From JBBRHQ01 sp963840235 (GTDB taxonomy: Bacteria > Actinomycetota > Thermoleophilia > Solirubrobacterales > 70-9), in NCBI GenBank assembly GCA_963840235.1, contig CAWIYC010000006.1:1-64000 (forward strand): a stretch of 64,000 nucleotides of DNA, read 5' to 3'. A model generated the notes under the pieces. The model ran no database searches and was not told the DNA's origin. It saw nothing but the letters and a program-made list of their open reading frames with translations. Positions within the stretch are counted from its first letter, which is position 1, and every line of letters starts with the position of its first letter. Positions 42,421 to 50,380 of this stretch are shown here, piece after piece. The position numbers and the translations under genes are program-made.

Positions 42421-43722
42421 TCAGTCGTCTTCGGGGCGCGCGGGCTCGGTCTTTGCCGCTGGTTCCGTCTTCCCGGACCCTGATGAACCGCCCTCTCCGG
42501 AGGAGTCGTTGTCTGACCCCTCGTGGCTGACCGGCTCGCCGGAAGATTCCGAGCCCCCGTCGCCTCCCGAGCCGCTGCCGTGCTCACCGGAGGTACCGTC
42601 CGAACCGCCGTCGTCGCCGGACTCGTGACTGCTGCCGGAGTGCCCGCTGCCGTCACCGGAATGCTCGCCGCCGTCTCCGCTGCCCCCGTCTTCGCCTCCG
42701 TGGTGCTCGCTGTCGCCGAGCCCGGAATCGCCGCCGTGACCGGAGCCGGATCGGGGGCCGCCGTCGCCCGCGCCGTCGCCACCCCGGGTGGAATTGCCGG
42801 TCGAATCCAGCGAGGTCAGCGAATCCTGGCCTGAGCCGGACCGATCGGAGCCGTTCGACGAGCCCTGCCCGCCGGCCCACCGGTTCTCGCCCGAGCCCGC
42901 CCCGGCCCCCGGGGCTGAGCCCGTAACGCCGCCCACGCCACTTGGGCCGGCGGCCTCTCGCTCGGCAACGATCGGGTCGGCCTTTGCCGGCTGGTGGGAG
43001 TGCCGGTCGAGCGCGACACCGGCAGTGACGGCGCCTCCGGCCGCGAGCAGGGCCACCAGCGCCTTTGCCGCGATCGCCCCACCGGCGCCCGTTCCCGCTG
43101 CCGCAGGGGCGCTGAGCCCCTCGAGGAGTTGTCTCAGCACAGGCATCGGGATCAGCGCCCCGAGACCCTCGCGCAGAGTGATGCGACCACGGTGGATCAG
43201 CTGCCGGGCGGCGGCGACGGAGACGCCCATGGCGGCGCCGATCTCTGCGTGGCTCTTTCCCTCCATCTCTCGCTTGACCAGCGCCTCGCGCTGGGTCTCG
43301 GGGAGCGACTGCACCCCAGCGACCACCGCCGCCAGCTCCTCGCGGCGCTCGAGGGCCTGCGGCGGCTGCTCCACCCCGTCGAAGCTCTCGTCGAGGTGGT
43401 CCATGGCCGGGCCGGCGTCGCGGAGGTTGTTCAGCGCCGTGTTGCGAACGATCGTGTAGAGCCAGGGGCGCAGGTGCAACTCGGCCTCGCCATCGCGGAT
43501 CGCCGGCAGGGCTCTGGCGATCGCGTCTTGGACCACGTCGTCGGCGCGGTGGGCGGGGACGATCGTCGCCGCGTAACGGACCAGCGCCGGGCGGTAGCGT
43601 CTGACGACCTCTTCCACAGCCGGCTCGTGGCCCTCGCGCGCGAGGGCGACCAGGCGGCGGTCGGGCTGGGCCCGCAGCGCCGGGCCGACCAGGATTCGCG
43701 CCGGCAGGCGGGGAGGAGTCAT
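42421..43722 (-). CDS. ECF sigma factor with a C-terminal membrane helix and a long Ser/Gly/Asp-rich tail
   Basis: 433 residues. Sigma region 2 at about 20-105 ('PAVEEVVRRYRPALVRYAAT', 'DDVVQDAIARALPAI', 'RPWLYTIVRNTALNNLRD') and region 4 at about 135-190 ('LPETQREALVKREMEGKSHA', 'EIGAAMGVSVAAARQLIHRG'). A hydrophobic helix at about 220-248 ('AIAAKALVALLAAGGAVTAG') follows, and then about 185 residues of low-complexity Ser/Gly/Asp/Glu/His sequence. With the sigma domains inside, the tail would be outside, so the protein could couple an outside signal to transcription. Some actinobacterial ECF sigma factors have C-terminal extensions, but the tail length and composition here are striking. No anti-sigma gene is adjacent. 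Confidence 0.8.
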   Translation of the reverse strand: MTPPRLPARILVGPALRAQPDRRLVALAREGHEPAVEEVVRRYRPALVRYAATIVPAHRADDVVQDAIARALPAIRDGEAELHLRPWLYTIVRNTALNNLRDAGPAMDHLDESFDGVEQPPQALERREELAAVVAGVQSLPETQREALVKREMEGKSHAEIGAAMGVSVAAARQLIHRGRITLREGLGALIPMPVLRQLLEGLSAPAAAGTGAGGAIAAKALVALLAAGGAVTAGVALDRHSHQPAKADPIVAEREAAGPSGVGGVTGSAPGAGAGSGENRWAGGQGSSNGSDRSGSGQDSLTSLDSTGNSTRGGDGAGDGGPRSGSGHGGDSGLGDSEHHGGEDGGSGDGGEHSGDGSGHSGSSHESGDDGGSDGTSGEHGSGSGGDGGSESSGEPVSHEGSDNDSSGEGGSSGSGKTEPAAKTEPARPEDD

Positions 43723-43876
43723 CTCGGCTCGATTATCGACATCAGCGATGGACGGAATGACGATCTTGGCAGGACATTCGGCGCATGGACGATTGGGCTA
43801 CCGGGATACCGCCGGGAACCCTAATACGTTCAACCCGGCCAGAGGCCGAAGATCACAGGCGGCGAATCAGGCGCCG

Positions 43877-45037
43877 CTAGCCGGCCAGCACGGGGGCCCG
43901 GGCGGGACGGTCCTCCGGTCGGGACCGGTCAGTCGCGAACTCCGGCGGCGCGATATTCAGGTAATGGCCGAAGGACCAGTCGACGAAACGCTTGCTCCCC
44001 ATCCCGTTCAGCAGGCCCGCCAGGAGCCTGGGCGGCACCCGCGGAACGAGTTGCTGCACCCGCAGCATCGACTCGAACTTTCCGCGGTGCGAGCCCGAGA
44101 AGCCCTCGTAGTCGGCCAGCGCCTGACCGCGCGACTTGCGACCGCCGAGCACCGCACTCACCTCGCGCCCGCAGGCGATCGCGAAGTAGAAGGCGGTGCG
44201 GATGCCCTCGGCGGTGAGCGGGAGGCAGTGCCCGGCCGAGTCGCCGGCGAAGAAGACGCCCGTGTCGGTCGCGGGGCGCAGGCGGTGGGGGATCCAGTTG
44301 CCCTGGTAGTGGACGCTCTCGACCCCGAGGCGCTCGGCCAGCGACACGGTTGGCTGCTTGACGTGGAAGCGGGGGTCGAAGGAGCCGACTCCGACCCGGA
44401 CCTCGTCGCCGGCAGGGAAGCTCCAGCCGTAGCCGGCGGGGACGACCCCCCGCTCGATCCAGATCTCGAGGTCCTCCGAAGCGCTCCAGGGGTGGACCTC
44501 GAGCCCGCGCGAGAGCCGGGCATCGGGTGGCTGGACGTTCTCGCCGCTGCCGAGGACGCGGCGCCAGCCAAGGGCGTCGACGACGAGCGGCGCCGAGACC
44601 ACGCCGCGGTCGGTGGCCACCGCGACCGAGCCGTCGCCGTTGGCTTCATGCGCGCGCCCATTGATCTTGGCCGTCTCGAACCCTGCCTCGCAATCCTCCC
44701 AAAGGATCCCGCAGAGGGTGCGGTAGTCGAAGGTCGAGAAGGTCCAGGGGAGGTCCATGCGCACGGTGGTGTGCGGTGTGTGGATCACCAACTCGCCAAA
44801 GGTCTGGCGGATCGAGTCCTCGAGGCCGAGGGCCCCGAGCCAGCGGGTCGGAGCAGCGCAGGCGGAGGTCTGGCGCTCGCCGATCTCGTAGCGGTCGAGG
44901 ACGAGCACGTCTGCGCCCGACCCCGCAAGCTCGCGGGCCACCACGAGCCCGGCGAAGCTGGCTCCGCAAACGAGCACGTCGCAGGAGCCCCCGATCGGGG
45001 TTCGCTCGTCGCCGCGCTTCGTCTCACGCCTGGGCAC
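43877..45037 (-). CDS. Flavin-dependent oxidoreductase, geranylgeranyl reductase-like
   Basis: A 386-residue FAD protein from GTG 45037. The Rossmann motif is 'DVLVCGASFAGLVVARELAG' with acidic end 'VLVLDRYEIG'. A second FAD region is 'GVFFAGDSAGHCLPLTAEGI', the pattern of geranylgeranyl reductase and halogenase-like monooxygenases. The middle is beta-rich ('VVPAGYGWSFPAGDEVRVGV'). It could reduce isoprenoid lipids or quinones; the substrate cannot be read. The longer N-terminal extension to 45160 overlaps the divergent rpsA promoter and is rejected. Confidence 0.75.
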   Translation of the reverse strand: MPRRETKRGDERTPIGGSCDVLVCGASFAGLVVARELAGSGADVLVLDRYEIGERQTSACAAPTRWLGALGLEDSIRQTFGELVIHTPHTTVRMDLPWTFSTFDYRTLCGILWEDCEAGFETAKINGRAHEANGDGSVAVATDRGVVSAPLVVDALGWRRVLGSGENVQPPDARLSRGLEVHPWSASEDLEIWIERGVVPAGYGWSFPAGDEVRVGVGSFDPRFHVKQPTVSLAERLGVESVHYQGNWIPHRLRPATDTGVFFAGDSAGHCLPLTAEGIRTAFYFAIACGREVSAVLGGRKSRGQALADYEGFSGSHRGKFESMLRVQQLVPRVPPRLLAGLLNGMGSKRFVDWSFGHYLNIAPPEFATDRSRPEDRPARAPVLAG

Positions 45038-45141
45038 CGACCTGCATCCTAGAGCGGCCCGGCCTCGTGCCGCGGCGCCTCGGATTCGGGCTCCGCTGCT
45101 GACTCCCGCCTCTCGGACCGCCTTCTGCCACAATCTTCGCC

Positions 45142-46698
45142 GTGTCCCCACCCGACACATTGACTGCGCCTGCGCAAGAGGGCACCCCCGTCGAGGGATC
45201 GAACGGCCTGCTGCTCGAGATCGACGGCCAGGTCGTGCCCAACTACGCGGCCACCATGGTCAGGTTCGACGAGGGCGACGTCGTCAATGGAAAAGTGGTC
45301 CGGATCGACAAGGACGAGGTCCTGGTCGACATCGGCTACAAGTCGGAAGGGGTCATACCCTCGAACGAGCTCTCCATCCGCAAGTCGGTGGATCCCTCCG
45401 AGGAGGTGGAGCTTGGCGAGGAGATAGACGCCCTGGTGCTGACCAAGGAGGACCAGGAGGGGCGTCTGATCCTTTCGAAGAAGCGGGCGCGCTTCGAGAA
45501 GGCCTGGCGCAGGATCGAGGCCGCGGCGGAGTCGGGCGAGCCGGTCGAGGGGACCGTGATCGAGGTCGTCAAGGGTGGGCTCATCCTCGACCTCGGCGTG
45601 CGCGGGTTCCTCCCGGCATCGCTGGTGGACATCCGCCGGGTCCACAACCTCGATGAGTTCATGAGCCAGAAGCTCGAGTGCAAGGTGATCGAGCTCAACC
45701 GCAGCCGCAACAACGTCGTCCTGTCGCGTCGCGCTGTTCTGGAGGAGGAGCGCAAGGAGGTGCGGGAGCAGATCCTCGGCCGGCTCCAGCCGGGCCAGGT
45801 GGTCGACGGCAAGATCTCCAACATCGTCGACTTCGGCGCCTTCGTCGACCTCGACGGGATCGATGGATTGATCCACATCTCCGAGCTTTCCTGGAGCCAC
45901 GTGAACCATCCCTCCGAGGTGGTCGCGATCGGTGACACCGTCCGCATCAAGGTCCTCGACATCGACCGCGACCGGCAGCGGATCTCGCTCGGGCTGAAGC
46001 AGACCCAGGAGGACCCGTGGCAGCGAGTCGTCAGCACGCACCGCCCGGGCGATGTCCTCGAAGGCAAGGTGACCAAGGTCGTCGCCTTCGGCGCCTTCGT
46101 CGAGATCCTCCCGGGGGTCGAGGGCCTCGTCCACATCTCCGAGCTTGCCGACCACCACGTCGAGAACCCGAGCGAGGTCGTCGAGCCCGGCGCGGTGCTC
46201 AACGTCAAGATCCTCGAGATCGACGAGGAGCGCCGCCGGCTCTCGCTCAGCATCAAGCGGGTCGAAGGCCAGAACATGCCGCTGAAGGACCTCGGCGCCG
46301 CAGTCCAAGAGGCCCAGGCAGCCGCGGTCGAGGCAGCCCCGTCCGAGACTCCGGACCTCGATCTCTCGGAGGAGGTCTTCGCCGAGCCGCCGCCCGAAGT
46401 CGAGGGCGCGGAGGCGGAAGCCGGAGAGGCAGAGGCCGCAGAGGCCGAGGGGCCCGCAGCAGAGGCCGGGGAGCCCGCAGCGGAGGCCGAGGAGCCTCCT
46501 GCCGAAGCTCCCGCAACTGAGAGCGAGACCCCCGCCACTGACAGCGAAGCGCCCGTCGCGGAATCGCCGCCGGAGGCCGAGGAGGAGAGCTCGGACGACC
46601 CGGCGGAGGTTCACGAGGGCGAGTCGGTGATCGAGCGCCCCGATTCGCCCGACGACATCGACGAGGCCGCCGGCGAGGGCGACGACTCGGCTTCCTGA
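45142..46698 (+). CDS. rpsA: 30S ribosomal protein S1
   Basis: 518 residues, GTG 45142. Four S1/OB domains at about 30-105, 120-190, 205-280 and 290-365: 'DEGDVVNGKVVRIDKDEVLV', 'GEPVEGTVIEVVKGGLILDL', 'GQVVDGKISNIVDFGAFVDL' and 'GDVLEGKVTKVVAFGAFVEI'. Each is typical S1. The last 130 residues are a Glu/Ala/Pro-rich acidic tail ('EAEAGEAEAAEAEGPAAEAG'), probably disordered. S1 brings mRNA to the ribosome. coaE follows after 9 bases. Confidence 0.95.
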   Translation: MSPPDTLTAPAQEGTPVEGSNGLLLEIDGQVVPNYAATMVRFDEGDVVNGKVVRIDKDEVLVDIGYKSEGVIPSNELSIRKSVDPSEEVELGEEIDALVLTKEDQEGRLILSKKRARFEKAWRRIEAAAESGEPVEGTVIEVVKGGLILDLGVRGFLPASLVDIRRVHNLDEFMSQKLECKVIELNRSRNNVVLSRRAVLEEERKEVREQILGRLQPGQVVDGKISNIVDFGAFVDLDGIDGLIHISELSWSHVNHPSEVVAIGDTVRIKVLDIDRDRQRISLGLKQTQEDPWQRVVSTHRPGDVLEGKVTKVVAFGAFVEILPGVEGLVHISELADHHVENPSEVVEPGAVLNVKILEIDEERRRLSLSIKRVEGQNMPLKDLGAAVQEAQAAAVEAAPSETPDLDLSEEVFAEPPPEVEGAEAEAGEAEAAEAEGPAAEAGEPAAEAEEPPAEAPATESETPATDSEAPVAESPPEAEEESSDDPAEVHEGESVIERPDSPDDIDEAAGEGDDSAS

Positions 46699-46707
46699 GC
46701 GGGCGCT

Positions 46708-47325
46708 GTGGCGCCGCTGAAAATTGGGCTGACCGGGGGGATCGCCGCCGGCAAGTCAGAGGCCCTGGCCGCCTTCCGGCGTCTCGGGGCGGCGACGGCC
46801 TCCAGCGATGCGATCGTGCACGAATTGCTCGACGACGAGCCGATGTTGGGCGCGATCGCAGAGCGATGGGGTGACGACGTCATAGTTGACGGCATCGTCG
46901 ATCGCTCCCGCGTCGGCGAGATCGTCTTCGCCGACGCCGAGGAGCTCGCCTGGCTCGAGGCCAGGGTGCATCCGCTGGTCGGTGCACGCATCGCCTCCTG
47001 GCTGGAGTCACTGCCGGCGGGGACGCCGGCGGCGGTGATCGAGGTCCCGCTCCTGTTCGAGACCGAGATGGAGGGCCTCTTCGACGCCACCGTCAACGTC
47101 CACACCTCCGACGAGATCAGGCGCGCCAGGGCGGGCGCCCGCGGACACAGCCTGGTCGAGGAGCGCGAGGCTCGGCATCTCCACCCTTCCGAGAAGGCGC
47201 GGCGCGCCGACCATGTGATCGAGAACGACGGCACGATCGAGGAGCTGGAGACGAAGCTGTCCGCCCTGATCGAGAGCCTGACGGGCGCCGGCAAAGCCGC
47301 CCGGCGCAACCCGCTACAACACTAA
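46708..47325 (+). CDS. coaE: Dephospho-CoA kinase
   Basis: The last step of coenzyme A synthesis. 205 residues, GTG 46708. P-loop 'IGLTGGIAAGKSEALAAFRR', substrate region 'ASSDAIVHELLDD', 'HPLVGARIASWLESL', 'AVIEVPLLFETEMEGLFDAT', then 'NDGTIEELETKL' near the end. Slightly short of the family average but complete. The pantothenate genes panB-panC at 61-63 kb belong to the same CoA route. Confidence 0.9.
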   Translation: MAPLKIGLTGGIAAGKSEALAAFRRLGAATASSDAIVHELLDDEPMLGAIAERWGDDVIVDGIVDRSRVGEIVFADAEELAWLEARVHPLVGARIASWLESLPAGTPAAVIEVPLLFETEMEGLFDATVNVHTSDEIRRARAGARGHSLVEEREARHLHPSEKARRADHVIENDGTIEELETKLSALIESLTGAGKAARRNPLQH

Positions 47326-47333
47326 GCCTGCCC

Positions 47334-47972
47334 ATGGCCGCAGCCCGCACCCATCGCCGGCCGGCGCGCAGCCGGTCCTCATCGCGATCCTCGCCGGGGC
47401 GCGGGCGTTTCCGGCTGCGCCGCGGAGTCGCCCTCGGCGTCGCCGCCCTCGTCGGCCTGGGGGCCGCGTACATGATCGTCAACGGCAGCTTCGAGAAGGC
47501 GATCAACGAGCTCACCCTGCCGCTGCGTCACGAGGACATCATCCGCCAGCAGGCCCGGGAGAAGGGCGTCGAGGCCTCGCTGATCGCCGCCGTCATCTAC
47601 GCCGAGTCGCGATTCAGCGACCAGACCTCCTCGGCCGGCGCCCGCGGGCTGATGCAGATCACCCCGGCGACCGCCAAGGACATCGAGAGGCGCAGCGGGG
47701 GGACAACCTTCACCGTCAAGGACCTCTCCGACCCCCAGATCAACATCTCCTACGGGACCTACCATCTGCGCGATCTGCTCGAGCTTTACTCGGGCAACGA
47801 GGTCGCCGCCCTCGCCGCCTACAACGCCGGGCCAGGAAACGCCGACGCCTGGGGCGGCTCCGAGATGACGCTCGACGACATCGGCTTCCCGGAGACCCGC
47901 GCCTACGTCGAGGACGTCCTCGACAAGCAGGACGCCTACCGCCGCAACTACGCGAAGGAGCTGGGCTACTGA
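47334..47972 (+). CDS. Lytic transglycosylase (SLT domain)
   Basis: 212 residues. Basic N-terminus, a membrane helix at about 33-51 ('VALGVAALVGLGAAYMIVNG'), then an SLT (Slt70-type) domain outside: 'EDIIRQQAREKGVEASLIAA', 'VIYAESRFSDQTSSAGARGL' with the catalytic Glu, 'MQITPATAKDIERRS', 'NISYGTYHLRDLLELYSGNE' and 'ALAAYNAGPGNADAWG'. It cuts peptidoglycan glycan strands. Its stop overlaps the probable CTG start of the MFS gene. Confidence 0.9.
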   Translation: MAAARTHRRPARSRSSSRSSPGRGRFRLRRGVALGVAALVGLGAAYMIVNGSFEKAINELTLPLRHEDIIRQQAREKGVEASLIAAVIYAESRFSDQTSSAGARGLMQITPATAKDIERRSGGTTFTVKDLSDPQINISYGTYHLRDLLELYSGNEVAALAAYNAGPGNADAWGGSEMTLDDIGFPETRAYVEDVLDKQDAYRRNYAKELGY

Positions 47973-49321
47973 GGCGCTGGGCCCTGGCACTGGCCGTTGG
48001 GCTGGTGCTCGCAGACTCGTCGGTGGTCGTCCTTGCTCTCCCCGCCATCTACCGGGAGCTCGACACATCGGTCTCCGGCGTTACCTGGGTCCTGGTCTCC
48101 TTCAACCTGGTGCTGGCCCTTGCCGCCGTCCCCGCGGCGATGCTGGCCCGCCGCTTCGGTCCCGGCCGGGTGGCGGCCGCCGGCCTTGCCGTCTTCGCCG
48201 GCGCCTCGGCCGCCTGCGCCGCCGCCTCCGGCCTGGAGACGCTGATCGCCGCCCGCTGCGTGCAGGCGCTGGGCGGGGCGGCTGCGGTCACCGCGGCGCT
48301 GGAGCTGATGCCGGCGGTGGTTGGGTCCGAGCGCAGGGCGGCGGCGGCGTGGGCCGCGGCCGGGGCGACCGGCGCCGCCCTCGGCCCGGGAATCGGGGGG
48401 ATGCTGACCGAGCTCGTCTCCTGGCAGTCGATCTTCATCGCCGGGGTGCCGCTGGCGCTTGCGGCAGGGGTGCCGCTGCTGGCCGTCGCCCGCGAGGAGG
48501 GCGAGCCCCGCACCCTGGAGCGGGAGGTGGGCCGCACCGGGCGTCCGCACCTGGCGGCCAACGTCGCGCTGGCACTGGTTTCGGCGGCGATTGCGGCTGC
48601 GCTCTTCCTCGTCGTGCTGCTGCTGATAGAGGGCTGGCGCCTGACGCCGATCGCCGCAGCTGTGGTGGTCACGACGATGCCACTGGCAGCGCTTGCGGGC
48701 ACCCGGATCTCGCCGCTGGTGCCGAGCGCCCGCGCCCGTGCCGCCGCCGGCGCGATCCTGGTGGCGGGGGGCCTTGCCGGCCTGGGGTGGCTGCCGAAGG
48801 CGACGGTGCTGCTGACGCTGCCGCCGCAGATCCTCGTCGGGGTCGGCCTGGCTCTGGTCCTCTCGGCCTTGACCGAGTCGGCACTGGAAGGGCGATCACC
48901 ACAGGCGATTCACGGCGGCTGGACGATCTCGGCCCGCCATGCCGGGGTCGTCGTCGGCCTGCTGGCGCTGACGCCGGTGTTCACCGCCGATCTCGCCGAA
49001 CAGCGCCGCAACGCGATCGACGCCGGCACAGCGGTCGTCCTCGACGCCCCGGTGGACCCGGTGCTGAAGATCGACCTGGCGCAGCGGATCGCCGATCGGC
49101 TGGACCGCGAGCGCGGCAAGGTTCCGGTCATCGACCCCGCCTTCGAGCCGCTGCCGACCGATCCCGGCGACCGCGCCGACGTGCTGGCGATGAAGTCGGA
49201 CCTTCAGGACCAGCTCGACCGCGCCGCCACCCACGCCTTCAGCGCCTCGTTTCTGATCGCTGCGCTGCTGGGGCTGGGGGCGCTGGTCCCGATCGGGCTT
49301 TCGCGGAGGGTCGAGCTGTGA
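47969..49321 (+). CDS. MFS transporter (DHA2-like), likely CTG start
   Basis: A major-facilitator transporter of about 450 residues. The first helix is cut if the first canonical start (48005) is used; extending to CTG 47969, which overlaps the previous stop as CTGA, gives 'RRWALALAVGLVLADSSVVV' with a basic start and a complete first helix; AAGGAG lies about 8 bases before it. Motifs: 'ALPAIYRELDTSVSGVTWVL' (helix 1/2), 'RCVQALGGAAAVTAALELMP', 'GAALGPGIGGMLTELVSWQS' (motif C). A soluble segment near residue 390-420 is unusual. Probably drug or metabolite efflux; substrate unknown. Confidence 0.8.
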   Translation: MRRWALALAVGLVLADSSVVVLALPAIYRELDTSVSGVTWVLVSFNLVLALAAVPAAMLARRFGPGRVAAAGLAVFAGASAACAAASGLETLIAARCVQALGGAAAVTAALELMPAVVGSERRAAAAWAAAGATGAALGPGIGGMLTELVSWQSIFIAGVPLALAAGVPLLAVAREEGEPRTLEREVGRTGRPHLAANVALALVSAAIAAALFLVVLLLIEGWRLTPIAAAVVVTTMPLAALAGTRISPLVPSARARAAAGAILVAGGLAGLGWLPKATVLLTLPPQILVGVGLALVLSALTESALEGRSPQAIHGGWTISARHAGVVVGLLALTPVFTADLAEQRRNAIDAGTAVVLDAPVDPVLKIDLAQRIADRLDRERGKVPVIDPAFEPLPTDPGDRADVLAMKSDLQDQLDRAATHAFSASFLIAALLGLGALVPIGLSRRVEL

Positions 49322-49860
49322 GCTCGGCGACGCGCTCGAGGGTGCTGGTCGGCTCGGCGGCGGCGGCGGCGCTGCTGCTGGCCGGCGGCTACCTGGCGGC
49401 GGGTGGAGCCTCCTACGAGCCGGCGACGACGCAGGATCCCTGCAAGCCGCGCCAGTGGCGCTCCCCGGACGGGATCAAGGAGATCGTCGAGCAGTTCTCG
49501 CTCTCGGCGCTCGACGGCGCCGCCTGTGAGCTCGGCGTCAGCCGCGAGACCCTCGCCCGCGCTCTCTCCAGCGAGGAGGCGCGCCGGCGCTTCGCCGACC
49601 GCTACGGGATCGACGACGCGAGGCTCGAGGACGCGGTCCACGCCGGCCTCGTCCGGGGCGTGGACGACGCCGAGCGCGCCGGCGCCCTGAGCCCGATCCT
49701 CGCCGTGCCGCTGCGCGAGCTCGCCCAGCGCGTCCCCGTCGAGGAGGGGATCAAGCTGATCAACGACGCCAGCCCCCTGTTCGACGATGCGCGGGGCCTG
49801 CTCGAGCTGCTCGGCGGCCAGGACCTAATCCCCGGCGACCTCGGTCAGCTGATCCCCTGA
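49318..49860 (+). CDS. Exported hypothetical protein
   Basis: 180 residues from GTG 49318, overlapping the MFS stop by 4 bases (GTGA). Signal-like helix at 7-29 ('VLVGSAAAAALLLAGGYLAA'). The mature part contains 'CKPRQWRSPDGIKEIVEQFS', 'CELGVSRETLARALSSEEAR', 'FADRYGIDDARLEDAVHAGL' and looks helical. It has two Cys. The close coupling to the transporter suggests a shared function; no domain is recognised. Confidence 0.7.
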   Translation: MSSATRSRVLVGSAAAAALLLAGGYLAAGGASYEPATTQDPCKPRQWRSPDGIKEIVEQFSLSALDGAACELGVSRETLARALSSEEARRRFADRYGIDDARLEDAVHAGLVRGVDDAERAGALSPILAVPLRELAQRVPVEEGIKLINDASPLFDDARGLLELLGGQDLIPGDLGQLIP

Positions 49861-49891
49861 CTTCGCGCCCGCGGATGGTCGTGCCGCGGCC

Positions 49892-50275
49892 TCAGCGCCG
49901 GGTGGCGCGCCAGACCCAGAGCATCGCCAGCGGCTGCAGTGGCAGGCGGGCCCACAGCAGCCACCCGGGTACGCTCTCCAGGCCCCTGATCCGGTCACGG
50001 TGGACCGCCATGTGGATGTTGGCGGGGAAGACCGCGGCCAGCAGCCCGATCAGCCACCAGCGGGCGATGGGCCGGGCGCGCCGCGAGGTCACCGCCGCAC
50101 CGCCGGCGATCTCGGCCAGGCCGCTGATCACCACCGACTGACGATGGGCAGGGAAGCTGGGCGGCATCATCGCCACGTAGCGGCGGGGAGCGATGAAGTG
50201 CATCGCCCCGGCGAAGGCGAAGAAGGCGGCCAGCAGTCGCTGCGAGCGGGTCACGCCGGTGATTCTCGCAACCAC
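49892..50275 (-). CDS. DoxX-like membrane protein
   Basis: 127 residues, four predicted helices in the DoxX-like pattern: 'RLLAAFFAFAGAMHFIAPRR', 'VVISGLAEIAGGAAVTSRRA', 'WWLIGLLAAVFPANIHMAVH' and 'LLWARLPLQPLAMLWVWRAT'. GTG 50275 is the likely start. DoxX-like proteins are linked to quinone or thiosulfate chemistry, but many are of unknown role. Confidence 0.75.
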   Translation of the reverse strand: MVARITGVTRSQRLLAAFFAFAGAMHFIAPRRYVAMMPPSFPAHRQSVVISGLAEIAGGAAVTSRRARPIARWWLIGLLAAVFPANIHMAVHRDRIRGLESVPGWLLWARLPLQPLAMLWVWRATRR

Positions 50276-50380
50276 GCCGCACCCGCGCCCCGAACTGTCG
50301 CGTCTACGACAACGGGATCGAGACCAACCAGCCTCCCTACCTGACCGCGGGCCACGACTGGCGAGCTCAACTCCTGAGGC

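Noticed and set aside
42421..42900. Repetitive DNA on the minus strand as a satellite repeat
   Set aside because: It is the Ser/Gly/Asp codon bias of the sigma factor tail and is in one uninterrupted frame.
43748..45052. 434-codon plus-strand frame opposite the flavin oxidoreductase
   Set aside because: The minus-strand gene has FAD motifs and a normal length; the plus frame has none.
46375..46520. Repetitive GAGGC-rich DNA in rpsA as a DNA repeat or CRISPR
   Set aside because: It encodes the acidic low-complexity tail of S1; the units are irregular and have no spacers.
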